A stretch of 64,000 nt of DNA from Bacillota bacterium (lineage in GTDB: Bacteria; Bacillota; SHA-98; UBA4971), in the NCBI GenBank assembly GCA_030024085.1, contig JASEJE010000003.1, positions 1-64,000 on the forward strand, written 5' to 3'. Shown here in pieces: positions 1 through 8,356 of this stretch. Within the stretch, counting starts at the first letter, position 1. Every line of letters starts with the position of its first letter. A program made the position numbers and the translations under genes. The notes beneath the pieces were generated by a model, which did no database searches, was not told the DNA's origin, and saw only the letters and a program-made list of their open reading frames with translations.

Positions 1-117
1 CGGCAACCCGGAATCTTCTCCCAAACCGGCATGGATTTCTGAACTCACACTTAGCAAGCACCGGCAACCCCAACACCGTCAGGAGAAGCGGCGCGAACTC
101 ATACCGCCATACTCAGG
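1..117 (+). repeat. Palindromic element, copy A: two right ends, one nested in the other
   Basis: Positions 1-54 match the right end of one element (CGGCAACC then a run ending ACTCACACTTAG, the sub-type also seen in copy E). Positions 55-117 match the right end of a second element, starting GCAAGCACCGGCAACC and ending CCGCCATACTCAGG, as in copies B and D. The junction falls at the place where intact copies read CCCTAGCAAGC, so the first element appears inserted at that CTAG. The body of the first element lies outside the window. The outer end contributes the TGA stop (113-115) of the neighbouring minus-strand gene. Confidence 0.7.
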
Positions 118-850
118 CAAGGGGACGCAACCCGCCGTCCCACGCCACATAAAGCTCCTTCCGCGCGATCCTCGACGGGCGCACCTCCGGCGCGAGGCCG
201 GCCCGTTCGGCGATTGCCCGCGCCACATCGTCGGGCCGCGCGTGCCCCCGCGACCCGGTGGCCAGCACCATCTGAACCGGGAGACCCGGCCCGTCGCCCG
301 ACAGGAGGCGCAGATCGTAAATCAGGGGTCTCAAGTCGAATTCCCTCGTGCCTTTGGGCGTCGTGCGCGAAAATGGGATCGCATCGGCGTGCAGGATCCC
401 TCCTATTGCGCTGTCGAGGACGCCCGGCCCTCCCGCGATATCATCACGGTCGAAATCCACCTGGTAAGACGCTGCCGTGATCATGGAACTCAGGGATGGT
501 CCACCGGGAGGAAGCACCCGGCACCGGACGAGCTGAATCCCCGACGGCAGCACTCTCTCGAGCCTTCGCGTGATTTCGGCTGCATCAAGGCTTTCCCGAA
601 GGTCCACATCCACAAGCTCGCACTCGCTTTCCGCACCGACCGGGAGAGCCGGCCCAAACGACATGCGCGGGTGGGGGTGGAAGCCCCGAGTCAGCGCCAC
701 AGGGATGTCGGCTCGCCTTGCCGCCCTCTCGACGGCGCGCATGAAGTCCAGATGGGACATGAACCGGCAGGGTCCTGTCTTGGTGAGCCTGAGCCTGGCA
801 GTGGCGTGCAGCCTACAGTGAGGAGAGCCCTCACCGCGTCCCGTTCCCAT
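113..850 (-). CDS. TIGR03936 family radical SAM-associated protein (DUF2344)
   Basis: A 245-residue protein with the hallmark opening of the TIGR03936/DUF2344 family (RLTKTGPCRFMSHLDFMR near residues 21-38, then FHPHPRMSFGPALPVG). The biochemical role of the family is not established. In many genomes it is encoded next to, or fused with, a TIGR03960 B12-binding-type radical SAM protein, exactly as here: the start ATG directly follows the TGA of the upstream partner, so the two are translationally coupled. In Bacillota this pair usually precedes rng/rplU, which would lie beyond the left edge. The stop codon TGA is inside the end of palindromic element copy A. The N-terminal ~15 residues are poorly conserved, so a slightly later start is possible. 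Confidence 0.88.
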   Translation of the reverse strand: MGTGRGEGSPHCRLHATARLRLTKTGPCRFMSHLDFMRAVERAARRADIPVALTRGFHPHPRMSFGPALPVGAESECELVDVDLRESLDAAEITRRLERVLPSGIQLVRCRVLPPGGPSLSSMITAASYQVDFDRDDIAGGPGVLDSAIGGILHADAIPFSRTTPKGTREFDLRPLIYDLRLLSGDGPGLPVQMVLATGSRGHARPDDVARAIAERAGLAPEVRPSRIARKELYVAWDGGLRPLA

Positions 851-2731
851 TCACGACACCCCCTCAACGGGCCTTGCGAGGATGCGCGGCGCCACTTTCA
901 GTTGAGGGCAGACCCCGCACTTGACGCACTTTCCCAGGCGACAGTCGGGGGTCGGCACGCCTTCCACGGCCCGCCTCGACTCAGCCACCAGGTACTCTCT
1001 GGACACGCCGGCACTGAGATGGTCCCAGGGGAGCACATCATCGTAACTCCAGTGCGAGTTGGCATAAAACCGCGGGTCAACGCCTGACATTGCGAATGCT
1101 TCCTGCCACAGGTCGAAGCGGAACTCCTCGCGCCACGCGTCGAACCTGCACCCGAGAGCCACGGCATTCTCGAGCGTCGCGGCAAGGCGCCTGTCGCCCC
1201 TGGAGAACACGGCCTCGAGGAAACTGGTCTTGACGTCGTGCCATGCCAGTTTCAGCCCTCTGCCGCGCAGGTAGCGCTTGAGGTAGTCCTGCTTCGCAAC
1301 GAGTTCCTCCATGGGGGCCTGTGGGTGCCACTGGAACGGCGTGTGGGCCTTCGGCACGAAAGACGAAACGCTCACGGTGACCTGCGGCGACCGCGCCGCG
1401 CCGGAGCGCCTGAGTTCCTCCCTGCCGCATGCCAGGACCTCCCTCGCCAGGTTCACGATGCCTGCCAGGTCCTCCTCGGTCTCGGTCGGCAGCCCGATCA
1501 TGAAATAGAGCTTGATCGACTGCCATCCGGAGGCAAACGCCGCCCTTGTCGCATCCAGCAGATCGTCGCGGTTCACGCCCTTGTTGATGACGTCCCTGAG
1601 CCTTTGCGTCCCGGCCTCCGGAGCAAAAGTCAGCCCGGTTTTCCTGCCCTTCTCCACCTCCTTTGCGAGATCGACTGAGAACGAGTCCACACGGAGCGAC
1701 GGAAGGGAAACCGCCACGCCCGACCCGGCATAACGCCGGAGAAGGTCAGATGTAAGCTCCGTGATGCGCGAGTAGTCGGCGCTGGAGAGCGACATCAGGG
1801 ATATCTCCTCGTAGCCCGTGTTCGTCACGAGGTGCGTTGCAAGGTCGCACAGGTCTACCGGGTCCCTTTCCCTGACCGGCCGGTACACCATGCCCGCCTG
1901 GCAGAACCTGCAGCCATGGGTGCACCCGCGGAACACCTCGAGCATGATCCGGTCATGGATGACCTCCGCAAACGGCACCACGAACCTGTCTGGAAACGGC
2001 ACGGCCCCGAGGTCCCTGACCACTCTCTTCTCAACCGGACAGGCCGCAGCTGGACTGGTGGGGGAAACTGCGGCGATCTTCCCGTCCTCGCGATACACGA
2101 CCTCGTAGAGGGAAGGCACGTACACCCCGGGGACGGAGGCGAGGGCCTCGAGCATCCCCCGTCTGGAAAGGTTCTCGCGCTTTGCCCGCTTGTATTCGTC
2201 AACTATCTCGCCCACGGCCTCCTCTCCCTCGCCGAGGAGAACCGCGTCGAAGAATGGCGCCACGGGCTCCGGATTGTAGGCGCACGGGCCTCCTGCAATG
2301 ACGAGAGGGTCGCGTGGCCCCCTCTCCATGGAACGGGATGGGATGTCGGCGAGATCCAGCATGGCAAGGACGTTCGTGTACGAAAGCTCATACTGGAGGC
2401 TGAAGCCAAGGATGTCGAACTCGCGGGCAGGGAGGCGCGATTCGAGAGAGTACAGCGGGACGCCCTTCTCCTTCATGGCGGCGTGCATGTCCACCCATGG
2501 CATGAATGCACGCTCGCATGCAACGTCGTCACGCTGGTTGAGGATATAATACAGGATCTTCAGGCCGAGGTGGGACATGCCCACCTCGTATGTGTCGGGA
2601 AAGGCCAGGAGGACCTTGACGTCCACCTCGTCCAGGCGTTTGTGCACAGCGTTCCACTCGCCGTTCACGTAGCGCGCCGGCCTCTCCACGTCTTCAAGGA
2701 TCTCATATAGCAGTCGCGAATCTATCTCCAT
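851..2731 (-). CDS. TIGR03960 family B12-binding-domain radical SAM protein
   Basis: A 626-residue protein. The N-terminal part (about 35-200) resembles a B12-binding-like domain (VLLAFPDTYEVGMSHLGLK); the radical SAM core carries the cluster motif CTHGCRFC near residue 270 (Cys-x3-Cys-x2-Cys), followed by the GVAVSLPSLRVDSF segment typical of the family. The C-terminus has an extra cysteine group, CRLGKCVKCGVC, suggesting an auxiliary Fe-S site. Substrate unknown. It is upstream of, and abuts, the TIGR03936 partner. A 169-bp gap separates it from the spoIVFB stop on its upstream side, the usual Bacillota neighbourhood. Confidence 0.92.
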   Translation of the reverse strand: MEIDSRLLYEILEDVERPARYVNGEWNAVHKRLDEVDVKVLLAFPDTYEVGMSHLGLKILYYILNQRDDVACERAFMPWVDMHAAMKEKGVPLYSLESRLPAREFDILGFSLQYELSYTNVLAMLDLADIPSRSMERGPRDPLVIAGGPCAYNPEPVAPFFDAVLLGEGEEAVGEIVDEYKRAKRENLSRRGMLEALASVPGVYVPSLYEVVYREDGKIAAVSPTSPAAACPVEKRVVRDLGAVPFPDRFVVPFAEVIHDRIMLEVFRGCTHGCRFCQAGMVYRPVRERDPVDLCDLATHLVTNTGYEEISLMSLSSADYSRITELTSDLLRRYAGSGVAVSLPSLRVDSFSVDLAKEVEKGRKTGLTFAPEAGTQRLRDVINKGVNRDDLLDATRAAFASGWQSIKLYFMIGLPTETEEDLAGIVNLAREVLACGREELRRSGAARSPQVTVSVSSFVPKAHTPFQWHPQAPMEELVAKQDYLKRYLRGRGLKLAWHDVKTSFLEAVFSRGDRRLAATLENAVALGCRFDAWREEFRFDLWQEAFAMSGVDPRFYANSHWSYDDVLPWDHLSAGVSREYLVAESRRAVEGVPTPDCRLGKCVKCGVCPQLKVAPRILARPVEGVS

Positions 2732-2900
2732 TCACCGTCCCACCAGGTCCGCACCATCACGCAAGCCATAGTATTCACACACGAAAGCCAGCGAAACCAC
2801 GGCGGATCCGCCTCCTATCCGACCATCATTCTATCAAATTACACCCGTCGGCGCCATGGGAACCTGTAGCGCCCTCGCCGTGGCGTGCGGCGGCGCATCT

Positions 2901-3773
2901 CTACGGGATGGACGTTCCGACCGGGGCGTCCGGGCCATATCGCGTCATCGCCTCGAGAACGTCCATCTCCGTGGCAAGCCCGCGGGCGACGAACTCCCTG
3001 TCGAACACCACCACCACGTTGAGCTTTCCAGGAGTGAAAAGCCGCGCCACATCTCCGAGGGCCACCGTCTCGCGGGCCGCGAGAAGGTGCACCGCCATGG
3101 CGCCGGCTGCGAGAAACTCCTCCTTCTTTCCGAGGATGTCCCTCATCCTGGCCCACGATACCGCGCGAACCTCCCGGGATGCCGCGAACACGAGGAAACC
3201 GCCGAGCATCGGCACAATCACGTTACACCGCCCCAGGTATGCGAGGACACACCCTGCCAGGAGTATGCCCAGGCCGAACGCGCGCCCGAGTGCGGCGGCG
3301 ACCCACGTGGCCTTCACAGGACCCATTCGGGAGGCAAGGGCCGCCCGAAGAATGCGGCCCCCGTCGAGGGGAATGCCGGGAAGGAGATTGAACAGCCCTA
3401 TGGCCAGGTTCGTTTCCACGAGAAAGCGCGCGAAGCTGTCCGCTATGTGCCCATTGCGGCCAAGCACCGCTGCGAGGAATGCTAAGGCGAAGTTGTGAGC
3501 CGGACCGGCTGCGGCGATTATCGCCTCGCTCGCCGGGTTTGCGGCAAGCGGCCTCGCAAAGGACGCCACGCCACCGAAAGGCAGTAGTTCGACACGCTCG
3601 GCGCGCACCCCGACGCACGCGGCCGCAGCCACATGGGCAAGCTCGTGCAGCAGCACGACCCAGAACACGAGTACGGTCTCGCGGAGAAGGCCCACCGAGG
3701 CGTATGCGAGGAGGAGAAGCAAGAAGAAGGGGCTTACCCGGAACTCGATCCCATAGATACGGGCGATCCTCAC
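2901..3773 (-). CDS. spoIVFB: SpoIVFB-like intramembrane M50 metalloprotease
   Basis: Site-2-type membrane zinc protease that in sporulating Bacillota processes pro-sigmaK in the mother cell. The 290-residue protein has hydrophobic segments, the zinc motif HELAH at residues 43-47 and the second metal-ligand motif PGIPLDGGR near 132-140 (Asp137). The C-terminal ~100 residues look like a single CBS-type regulatory domain, as in family members that sense ATP. It starts at GTG, overlapping the spoIVFA stop (GTGA), and follows spoIVFA directly, the arrangement found in Bacillus. Assignment as SpoIVFB rather than a generic M50 protease rests on length plus this neighbourhood. Confidence 0.9.
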   Translation of the reverse strand: MRIARIYGIEFRVSPFFLLLLLAYASVGLLRETVLVFWVVLLHELAHVAAAACVGVRAERVELLPFGGVASFARPLAANPASEAIIAAAGPAHNFALAFLAAVLGRNGHIADSFARFLVETNLAIGLFNLLPGIPLDGGRILRAALASRMGPVKATWVAAALGRAFGLGILLAGCVLAYLGRCNVIVPMLGGFLVFAASREVRAVSWARMRDILGKKEEFLAAGAMAVHLLAARETVALGDVARLFTPGKLNVVVVFDREFVARGLATEMDVLEAMTRYGPDAPVGTSIP

Positions 3774-4765
3774 AACCTGTCACGCCTGACGCCCTCGAGA
3801 TGGGCGAATGGGTCACGGGGTTTACCGTCAATGGAGACCTCGAAATGGAGGTGTGGGCCCGTGGAAAGCCCGGTGCTGCCCACCTCCGCGATCTTCTGGC
3901 CCGCGCGCACCCTGTCCCCGGCCTTCACGAGCACCCGCGAACAGTGGGCGTAGAGCGTTGAGGCCCCCCCGCCGTGGTCAAGTTCCACGATATTGCCGTA
4001 GGTTCCACACGGCCCTGCGCGGAGGACCTTTCCCGCGGCTGCCGCGCGTATGGGGGTCCCGGTGGGTGCAGCGATGTCTATACCCTGATGGAAGAGGCGC
4101 CTCTTGTATATGGGATGGACCCTGTATCCGAACCCGTACGTGACCCGCCCGTTCACCGGGATCGTGAGCTTCAGCTGCTCCCGGCCCGCGCTTACAGCGG
4201 CAGCTGGGGCAGCTGCGACAGCGGGTGCCCTGCTTGCTATGACCGGCGGCCGTTCCCTGGGAGCAGGCGAAGCCTGGAGGTCTTGACCCGGAGGACTGGC
4301 CTGGCCCTGGACCTCAGCCTGGACCTGGGTTTGGCCCCGGGCTTGAACCTGCGCCTGAGCCCTGGGTTGTGACTGCGCGTTCTCGACGCCGTCTAGGACC
4401 CTCACGCCGCCATCCTCGGGAAGGTGCGCCAGGGAGAGTGCTGCCGACTCGACGATGCCGGACTCGAGGTCCGCGCCGTCGGGGCCTCCTCCCGGAGGCT
4501 CTCCCCCGTCCCCCTGAGCGCCGCCCGCCCCATTCCGCGCGTTCTCGCCCCTCGCCCCCTCCCGCCACGGATTCCAGCCCAGGAGGCGCAGGGATGCATC
4601 TCTCACAGCCCTGCGGATCTCCGCCAGGTCGGTGCTGCGCGTCAGAACGGCCTCGACGTACGATCTCGCGGTGGTCGAGATCGCCAGGTTGCTCCTGGTT
4701 ATCGCAAGTACGATGGCGAAGATGAGAAGCGAGATCGCCGTGTTACGGGCCAGCCTGGCCGGCAT
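3770..4765 (-). CDS. spoIVFA: SpoIVFA-like membrane-anchored M23/LytM protein
   Basis: A 331-residue protein with one N-terminal membrane segment (about 8-28), a low-complexity linker and a C-terminal M23/LytM domain (about 215-325) with HQGIDIAAP and GPHLHFEV metal-site motifs. In Bacillus, SpoIVFA holds and restrains SpoIVFB at the forespore membrane; its position immediately upstream of spoIVFB supports that role. The linker contains a striking Gln/Val/Ala run (QAQVQARGQTQVQAEVQG, DNA about 4290-4380) made of near-repeats of a six-base unit, probably produced by slippage. Whether the LytM domain is catalytically active is not clear from sequence. Confidence 0.85.
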   Translation of the reverse strand: MPARLARNTAISLLIFAIVLAITRSNLAISTTARSYVEAVLTRSTDLAEIRRAVRDASLRLLGWNPWREGARGENARNGAGGAQGDGGEPPGGGPDGADLESGIVESAALSLAHLPEDGGVRVLDGVENAQSQPRAQAQVQARGQTQVQAEVQGQASPPGQDLQASPAPRERPPVIASRAPAVAAAPAAAVSAGREQLKLTIPVNGRVTYGFGYRVHPIYKRRLFHQGIDIAAPTGTPIRAAAAGKVLRAGPCGTYGNIVELDHGGGASTLYAHCSRVLVKAGDRVRAGQKIAEVGSTGLSTGPHLHFEVSIDGKPRDPFAHLEGVRRDRL

Positions 4766-4998
4766 CGCGGTCCTCCTCCCGTGGAAAAGCCTCTCGCCGC
4801 CACGTTAAGAGTATATTGCCGCGCACCGCCTGCTATGCACCGGGGCCGAGACACGGATCCGGCCTGGGAAGATGCTCCGGCCGGACAGGCCCGGGCCGGG
4901 GGCGCTGGGGGGTATGGCAGCCTGCTACCTGCAAAGGGACCCCCGTGATCGCGTTTTCATCCCGCGATGGTGGCGACTGCAGCCCGCCATGGGGGACC
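4766..4998. other. Non-coding stretch between spoIVFA and element B
   Basis: Upstream region of spoIVFA. Apart from the candidate promoter at 4810-4838 I see no convincing gene, RNA or strong hairpin here. Confidence 0.5.
4810..4838 (-). promoter_or_regulatory. Possible sporulation (sigma-E-like) promoter for spoIVFA
   Basis: Read on the minus strand, GCATAGC is followed after 13 bases by CAATATACT, about 45 bases before the spoIVFA ATG. This loosely resembles a sigma-E pair (ATA-type -35, CATA-type -10), which would suit a mother-cell gene. The match is imperfect and a housekeeping -10 (TATACT) is an equally fair reading. Confidence 0.25.
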
Positions 4999-5208
4999 CT
5001 AAGTATGGCGTCATAAGTTTGCGCCACTTTTCCTGATGGTGTTAGGGTTGCCGGTGCTTGCTAGGGCGGGGCGTCGAGAATTTGGCTAGCCTTAAGCGCC
5101 AAATTCGAACGCATCTCACCGCACGCGCCGTCCCCGGAGTGCAACACCGGCAACCTGAACAGGACTTGCGCGCTGAAAAGTGGCGCGAACTTGTGGCGAT
5201 CTACCTAG
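4999..5208 (-). repeat. Palindromic element, copy B (full length)
   Basis: Full-length copy in minus orientation. Its two ends are a roughly 34-bp inverted repeat: one end begins CTAAGTATGGCGTCAT (4999 on plus), the other, read from 5208 on minus, begins CTAGGTAGATCGCCAC; both continue into GCGCCACTTTTC. Inside lies a second inverted repeat, GGTTGCCGGTG / CACCGGCAACC, and inside that a third, GAATTTGGC / GCCAAATTC. The 5205-5207 CTA of the outer end is the TAG stop codon of rodA. No protein is encoded. Confidence 0.85.
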
Positions 5209-6323
5209 AAGAGGATCTTCTGGCGCCTCATATAGATGTCGAGCACGAACCCGACGGCGATGAGGTTGGCCATGAGGGAACTACCGCCGTAGCTGAGGAA
5301 CGGTAGCGGGATACCCGTCACGGGCATGAGGCTCATGGTCATGCCGACGTTCACGAGTACATGGAAAAGCAGCATCGCAGCAACACCCGTCGCGACGAGC
5401 CGACCGAAAGCATCCTTCGCGCATGCCGCCGCACGCACGCAGCGCCACAGCACGAGGCCGTACAGCGCCAGCACGGCCACTGCTCCGATGAACCCGAGCT
5501 CCTCGCCGATGACGGAGAAGATGAAGTCGGTATGGTGGGCCGGCAGGAAATTGAGTTGCGCCTGTGTGCCATGGAAAAGCCCTTTACCGAAAAACCTGCC
5601 CGACCCGATAGCGATGGTCGACTGTATCACGTTGTATCCCGTGCCGGTTGGGTCGGCATACGGGTTCAAGAAAGCGAGCAACCGTGCCCGCTGATAGTCT
5701 TTGAGAAGAAAGAAGAACACCACCGGCGAAGCCAGCGCCCCCGCGGCCAGCACCGCCAGGAGGTCCTTCGCCTTAGCTCCGGCCACATACAACATGGCGA
5801 ACGTTATGCCCCCGAACACCAGGGCCGTCCCGAGGTCGTTCTGGAGCAGCACGAGCGCCGCAGGGATGGCCGCATGCGCAAACGCCAGCACAAGCCCGCG
5901 ACGAGTCGTCACATCCTCGGCTTCCGCCAGATGGTGAGCAAGTGTCAGAATGAGCGCCACTTTCGCCAGTTCCGACGGCTGCACCGCGACCGGGCCCAAC
6001 CGGAACCAGCTCTGCGCCCCCGAGATCCTGTGTCCCACCACGAGCACCAGCGCCAGCAAGCATATGTTCCCCACGTACAGCACCCGGTGGGCCTTCTCCG
6101 CGAGCCGGTAGTCCATGGTCAGGATCGCGACGCAGGCAAGTGATCCCAGGACGAACGCGGCCACTTGCTTCTTGACGAAGTACAGTGGGTCCTGCGAAGA
6201 CCCCGGACCTATGCCTCCGCGGGTCGCGCTGAACACGATTACAGACCCCACGAGGCAGAGGGCAAGCACCCCGAAGACGAGCGAGTGGTCAAGGTTTCGC
6301 AGTAGACGTCTATCAAGGAGCAC
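5205..6323 (-). CDS. rodA: RodA/FtsW/SpoVE-family lipid II polymerase (SEDS)
   Basis: Integral membrane SEDS glycosyltransferase that polymerises peptidoglycan for cell elongation with a class B PBP. About ten hydrophobic segments are visible, along with SEDS motifs such as RLGPVAVQPSELAKVALI and the C-terminal GIPLPFLSYGGSSLMANL. I chose the GTG at 6323 (protein starts VLLDRRLLRNLDHS, 372 residues): it has AAGGTGAGG upstream and the longer frame would run into minE. It is last in the mre-PBP2-min group, consistent with the RodA role alongside the PBP2 gene. The stop TAG lies in the end of palindromic element B. Confidence 0.92.
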   Translation of the reverse strand: MLLDRRLLRNLDHSLVFGVLALCLVGSVIVFSATRGGIGPGSSQDPLYFVKKQVAAFVLGSLACVAILTMDYRLAEKAHRVLYVGNICLLALVLVVGHRISGAQSWFRLGPVAVQPSELAKVALILTLAHHLAEAEDVTTRRGLVLAFAHAAIPAALVLLQNDLGTALVFGGITFAMLYVAGAKAKDLLAVLAAGALASPVVFFFLLKDYQRARLLAFLNPYADPTGTGYNVIQSTIAIGSGRFFGKGLFHGTQAQLNFLPAHHTDFIFSVIGEELGFIGAVAVLALYGLVLWRCVRAAACAKDAFGRLVATGVAAMLLFHVLVNVGMTMSLMPVTGIPLPFLSYGGSSLMANLIAVGFVLDIYMRRQKILF

Positions 6324-6333
6324 CGGCGTGCCC

Positions 6334-6639
6334 TCACCTTCTGCTCTTGCTGCGGCGCGCCTGGCCCGTCCGCCGCGTTCCAACCACGGGCACGCTCGCC
6401 ACGAGGGAAAGCCGCCTGTCCGACGAATCGAACCGGACCTTCATGCCCGCCTCATCGATCTCGACGTACTTTGAGACGGCCCTTGCGAGGTCTAGCCGGA
6501 GGCCTTCGAACACCTGAGGGGAAAGCTCGACGCGATCACATGCCAGTGCCAGCTTGAGCCGCTCTTTCGCGAGGCTCTTGCTTCGCGGCTCGCCCAACCT
6601 CGACTTGCCGCCCAGGATTCGTGACATAAAGTCGAACAC
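6334..6639 (-). CDS. minE: Cell division topological specificity factor MinE
   Basis: A 101-residue protein with the MinE layout: an N-terminal MinD-contact/membrane helix (MFDFMSRILGG), then SKSLAKERLKLALACDR and the C-terminal topological domain ending near VASVPV. MinE stimulates MinD ATPase and restricts MinCD to the cell poles. It starts at GTG behind GGGAGGGGA and follows minD by 19 bp. The basic tail (RRTGQARRSKSRR) is longer than usual. Bacillus lacks MinE and uses DivIVA/MinJ, whereas many Clostridia carry MinE; this organism is of the latter kind. Confidence 0.95.
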   Translation of the reverse strand: MFDFMSRILGGKSRLGEPRSKSLAKERLKLALACDRVELSPQVFEGLRLDLARAVSKYVEIDEAGMKVRFDSSDRRLSLVASVPVVGTRRTGQARRSKSRR

Positions 6640-6658
6640 GGCGCGTCCCCTCCCGGCG

Positions 6659-7456
6659 TTACCTTCCTACCCCGATGAACCGCTTGAACTTTGACCACAT
6701 GCTTTGGGCCTCCAGGGACATGAACGGGACATCCTCCCCATCGATCCGCGCGGCTATGCGCCTGAACGCCTCCCCAGCCCTGGACGCCCCGTCGAGCACC
6801 ACGGGCTCGCCCCTGTTGGTAGAGGTGATCACTGACTCGTCGTCGGGAACAACCCCCAGAAGGTCGATTGCGAGGAGATCCAGGACGTCGTCGATATCGA
6901 GCATGTCACCGCGCTTCACCATCTCAGGCCTGAGCCTGTTGATCACGAGCCTGGGATCGCCGAGGCCCTGCGCCTCGAGCAGGCCGACGATGCGGTCGGC
7001 GTCGCGCACCGCGGATACCTCGGGCATAGTGACGATGACGGCCTCGTCCGCGCCGGCGACGGCGTTCTTGAATCCGCGCTCTATACCGGCTGGGCAGTCT
7101 ATGACGACGTAGTCGAACTCCCTGGCGAGGGACGCGGTGAGCTGCTTCATCTGGTCAGGCTGCACGGCTTCCTTGTCTCTGGACTGGGCCGCAGGCATCA
7201 GGAACAGCGTCTGGACACGCTTGTCCCTTATGAGGGCCTGCCGCAACCGGCACTTGCCCTCGATCACATGCACGATGTCATATACAATCCTGTTCTCCAG
7301 GCCGAGTACGACGTCGAGATTGCGTAGACCGATATCTGCATCGACAAGGGCCACCTTCTTTCCGCGAGAGGCGAGGCCACACCCGATGTTCGCAACCACC
7401 GTGGTCTTGCCCACACCTCCTTTGCCCGAGGTGACCACTATAACCCTTCCTTCCAT
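6659..7456 (-). CDS. minD: Septum site-determining ATPase MinD
   Basis: A 265-residue ParA/MinD-family ATPase. The deviant Walker A motif GKGGVGKTT occupies residues 11-19, followed by VDADIGLRNLDVVLGLENR and a Walker B-type VIDCPAG. The C-terminal region FKRFIGV is compatible with the amphipathic membrane-targeting helix. It recruits MinC to the membrane and is displaced by MinE, whose gene is next. The start overlaps the end of minC by 19 bp. Confidence 0.97.
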   Translation of the reverse strand: MEGRVIVVTSGKGGVGKTTVVANIGCGLASRGKKVALVDADIGLRNLDVVLGLENRIVYDIVHVIEGKCRLRQALIRDKRVQTLFLMPAAQSRDKEAVQPDQMKQLTASLAREFDYVVIDCPAGIERGFKNAVAGADEAVIVTMPEVSAVRDADRIVGLLEAQGLGDPRLVINRLRPEMVKRGDMLDIDDVLDLLAIDLLGVVPDDESVITSTNRGEPVVLDGASRAGEAFRRIAARIDGEDVPFMSLEAQSMWSKFKRFIGVGR

Positions 7457-8214
7457 GCAGGCTCCTCCTCCAGCTCGGCCTTTCTCGCAGAGTATGTCTC
7501 GATGACTATGTGGTCCTCCTTGATGTGCGCCATCTCCGGGGTGCGCGGCGCCCTACTCTCGCCGTCCGGAGGCCTTGCAATGGCATCGGCTATCCGGAGC
7601 TGCGTCGGCATCAACCTGAGCGCCACCACTATGGCGCTCCTGTTCTCAGGGGTCCCCGCATGGGCCACACCGCGCAACGCGCCCACGACCACGATGTCGC
7701 CCCCGGCCACCACCTCGGCGCCAGGGTTGACATCGCCGAGGACCACCACGTTGCCGGCAAACGCCGCGCGCTGTCCGGATCGAAGAGTCCTTCTCACGAG
7801 AAGGGTACCACTACGCGCGTCGGACGCGCCTGCCCCCTCGCCCGCGGAACCGTGGCCCAAAGACCGCTGCTGTTGCTCGGAGTGTTGCTGCGCCGACGCA
7901 GGCCCGGACGGCAGATTGGCAGGTATGCGTCCCGGTGGTGCCTCCGCTGCGGTTGCGAGGCCAGCTCCGCCGGCGACACGCGAAACCGATATCCCGAACG
8001 ACTCGACTATGCCAACGAGCTCACGCACATCCTCCCCGGACAGGGCAAGCTCCCCGATATCGAGCACCGCACGGGTGGCCCCGGCGAAAAAGCCAGAGGT
8101 CTTCTCGAGCTTCTCCGCGAGCTTCCCTTTGAGCCTCGCGAAGTCCTCGTCGTGGGGCAGGATGATGCACAGGCCCTGCTTCGTTCCCTTGAATATGACA
8201 TCCTCCGTCTTCAT
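7438..8214 (-). CDS. minC: Septum site-determining protein MinC
   Basis: FtsZ-assembly inhibitor of 258 residues. The N-terminal domain (1-~95, VIFKGTKQGLCIILPHDEDF) is the FtsZ-binding part; the C-terminal beta-helix domain (about 145-235) shows LRSGQRAAFAGNVVVLGDVNPGAEVVA and GALRGVAHAG, the MinD-binding dimer domain. The two are joined by an Ala/Gly/Gln-rich linker of about 45 residues, longer than in Bacillus. It precedes minD in a tight operon. Confidence 0.95.
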   Translation of the reverse strand: MKTEDVIFKGTKQGLCIILPHDEDFARLKGKLAEKLEKTSGFFAGATRAVLDIGELALSGEDVRELVGIVESFGISVSRVAGGAGLATAAEAPPGRIPANLPSGPASAQQHSEQQQRSLGHGSAGEGAGASDARSGTLLVRRTLRSGQRAAFAGNVVVLGDVNPGAEVVAGGDIVVVGALRGVAHAGTPENRSAIVVALRLMPTQLRIADAIARPPDGESRAPRTPEMAHIKEDHIVIETYSARKAELEEEPAWKEGL

Positions 8215-8356
8215 GGGCAGCCATGCTCGCCTCCTCGAAAGCCCCGTTCGGGTGGTGCTACAATACTTTCACCAGAGGAAAACTCGATTCCTGCCCGCCG
8301 CCACGGAAAACGTGCCAGATGACGATCCCGGCGCGCGGCCCCTCCACGCCGAAGCC

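Noticed and set aside
2732-2900. Promoter upstream of the TIGR03960 gene
   Set aside because: Several weak -10-like strings exist (TACTAT near 2772) but no acceptable -35 spacing; not strong enough to annotate.
4999-5208. Remnant of a transposase-bearing insertion sequence
   Set aside because: No coding remnant is seen inside any copy; they are all about 185-215 bp and fully palindromic.
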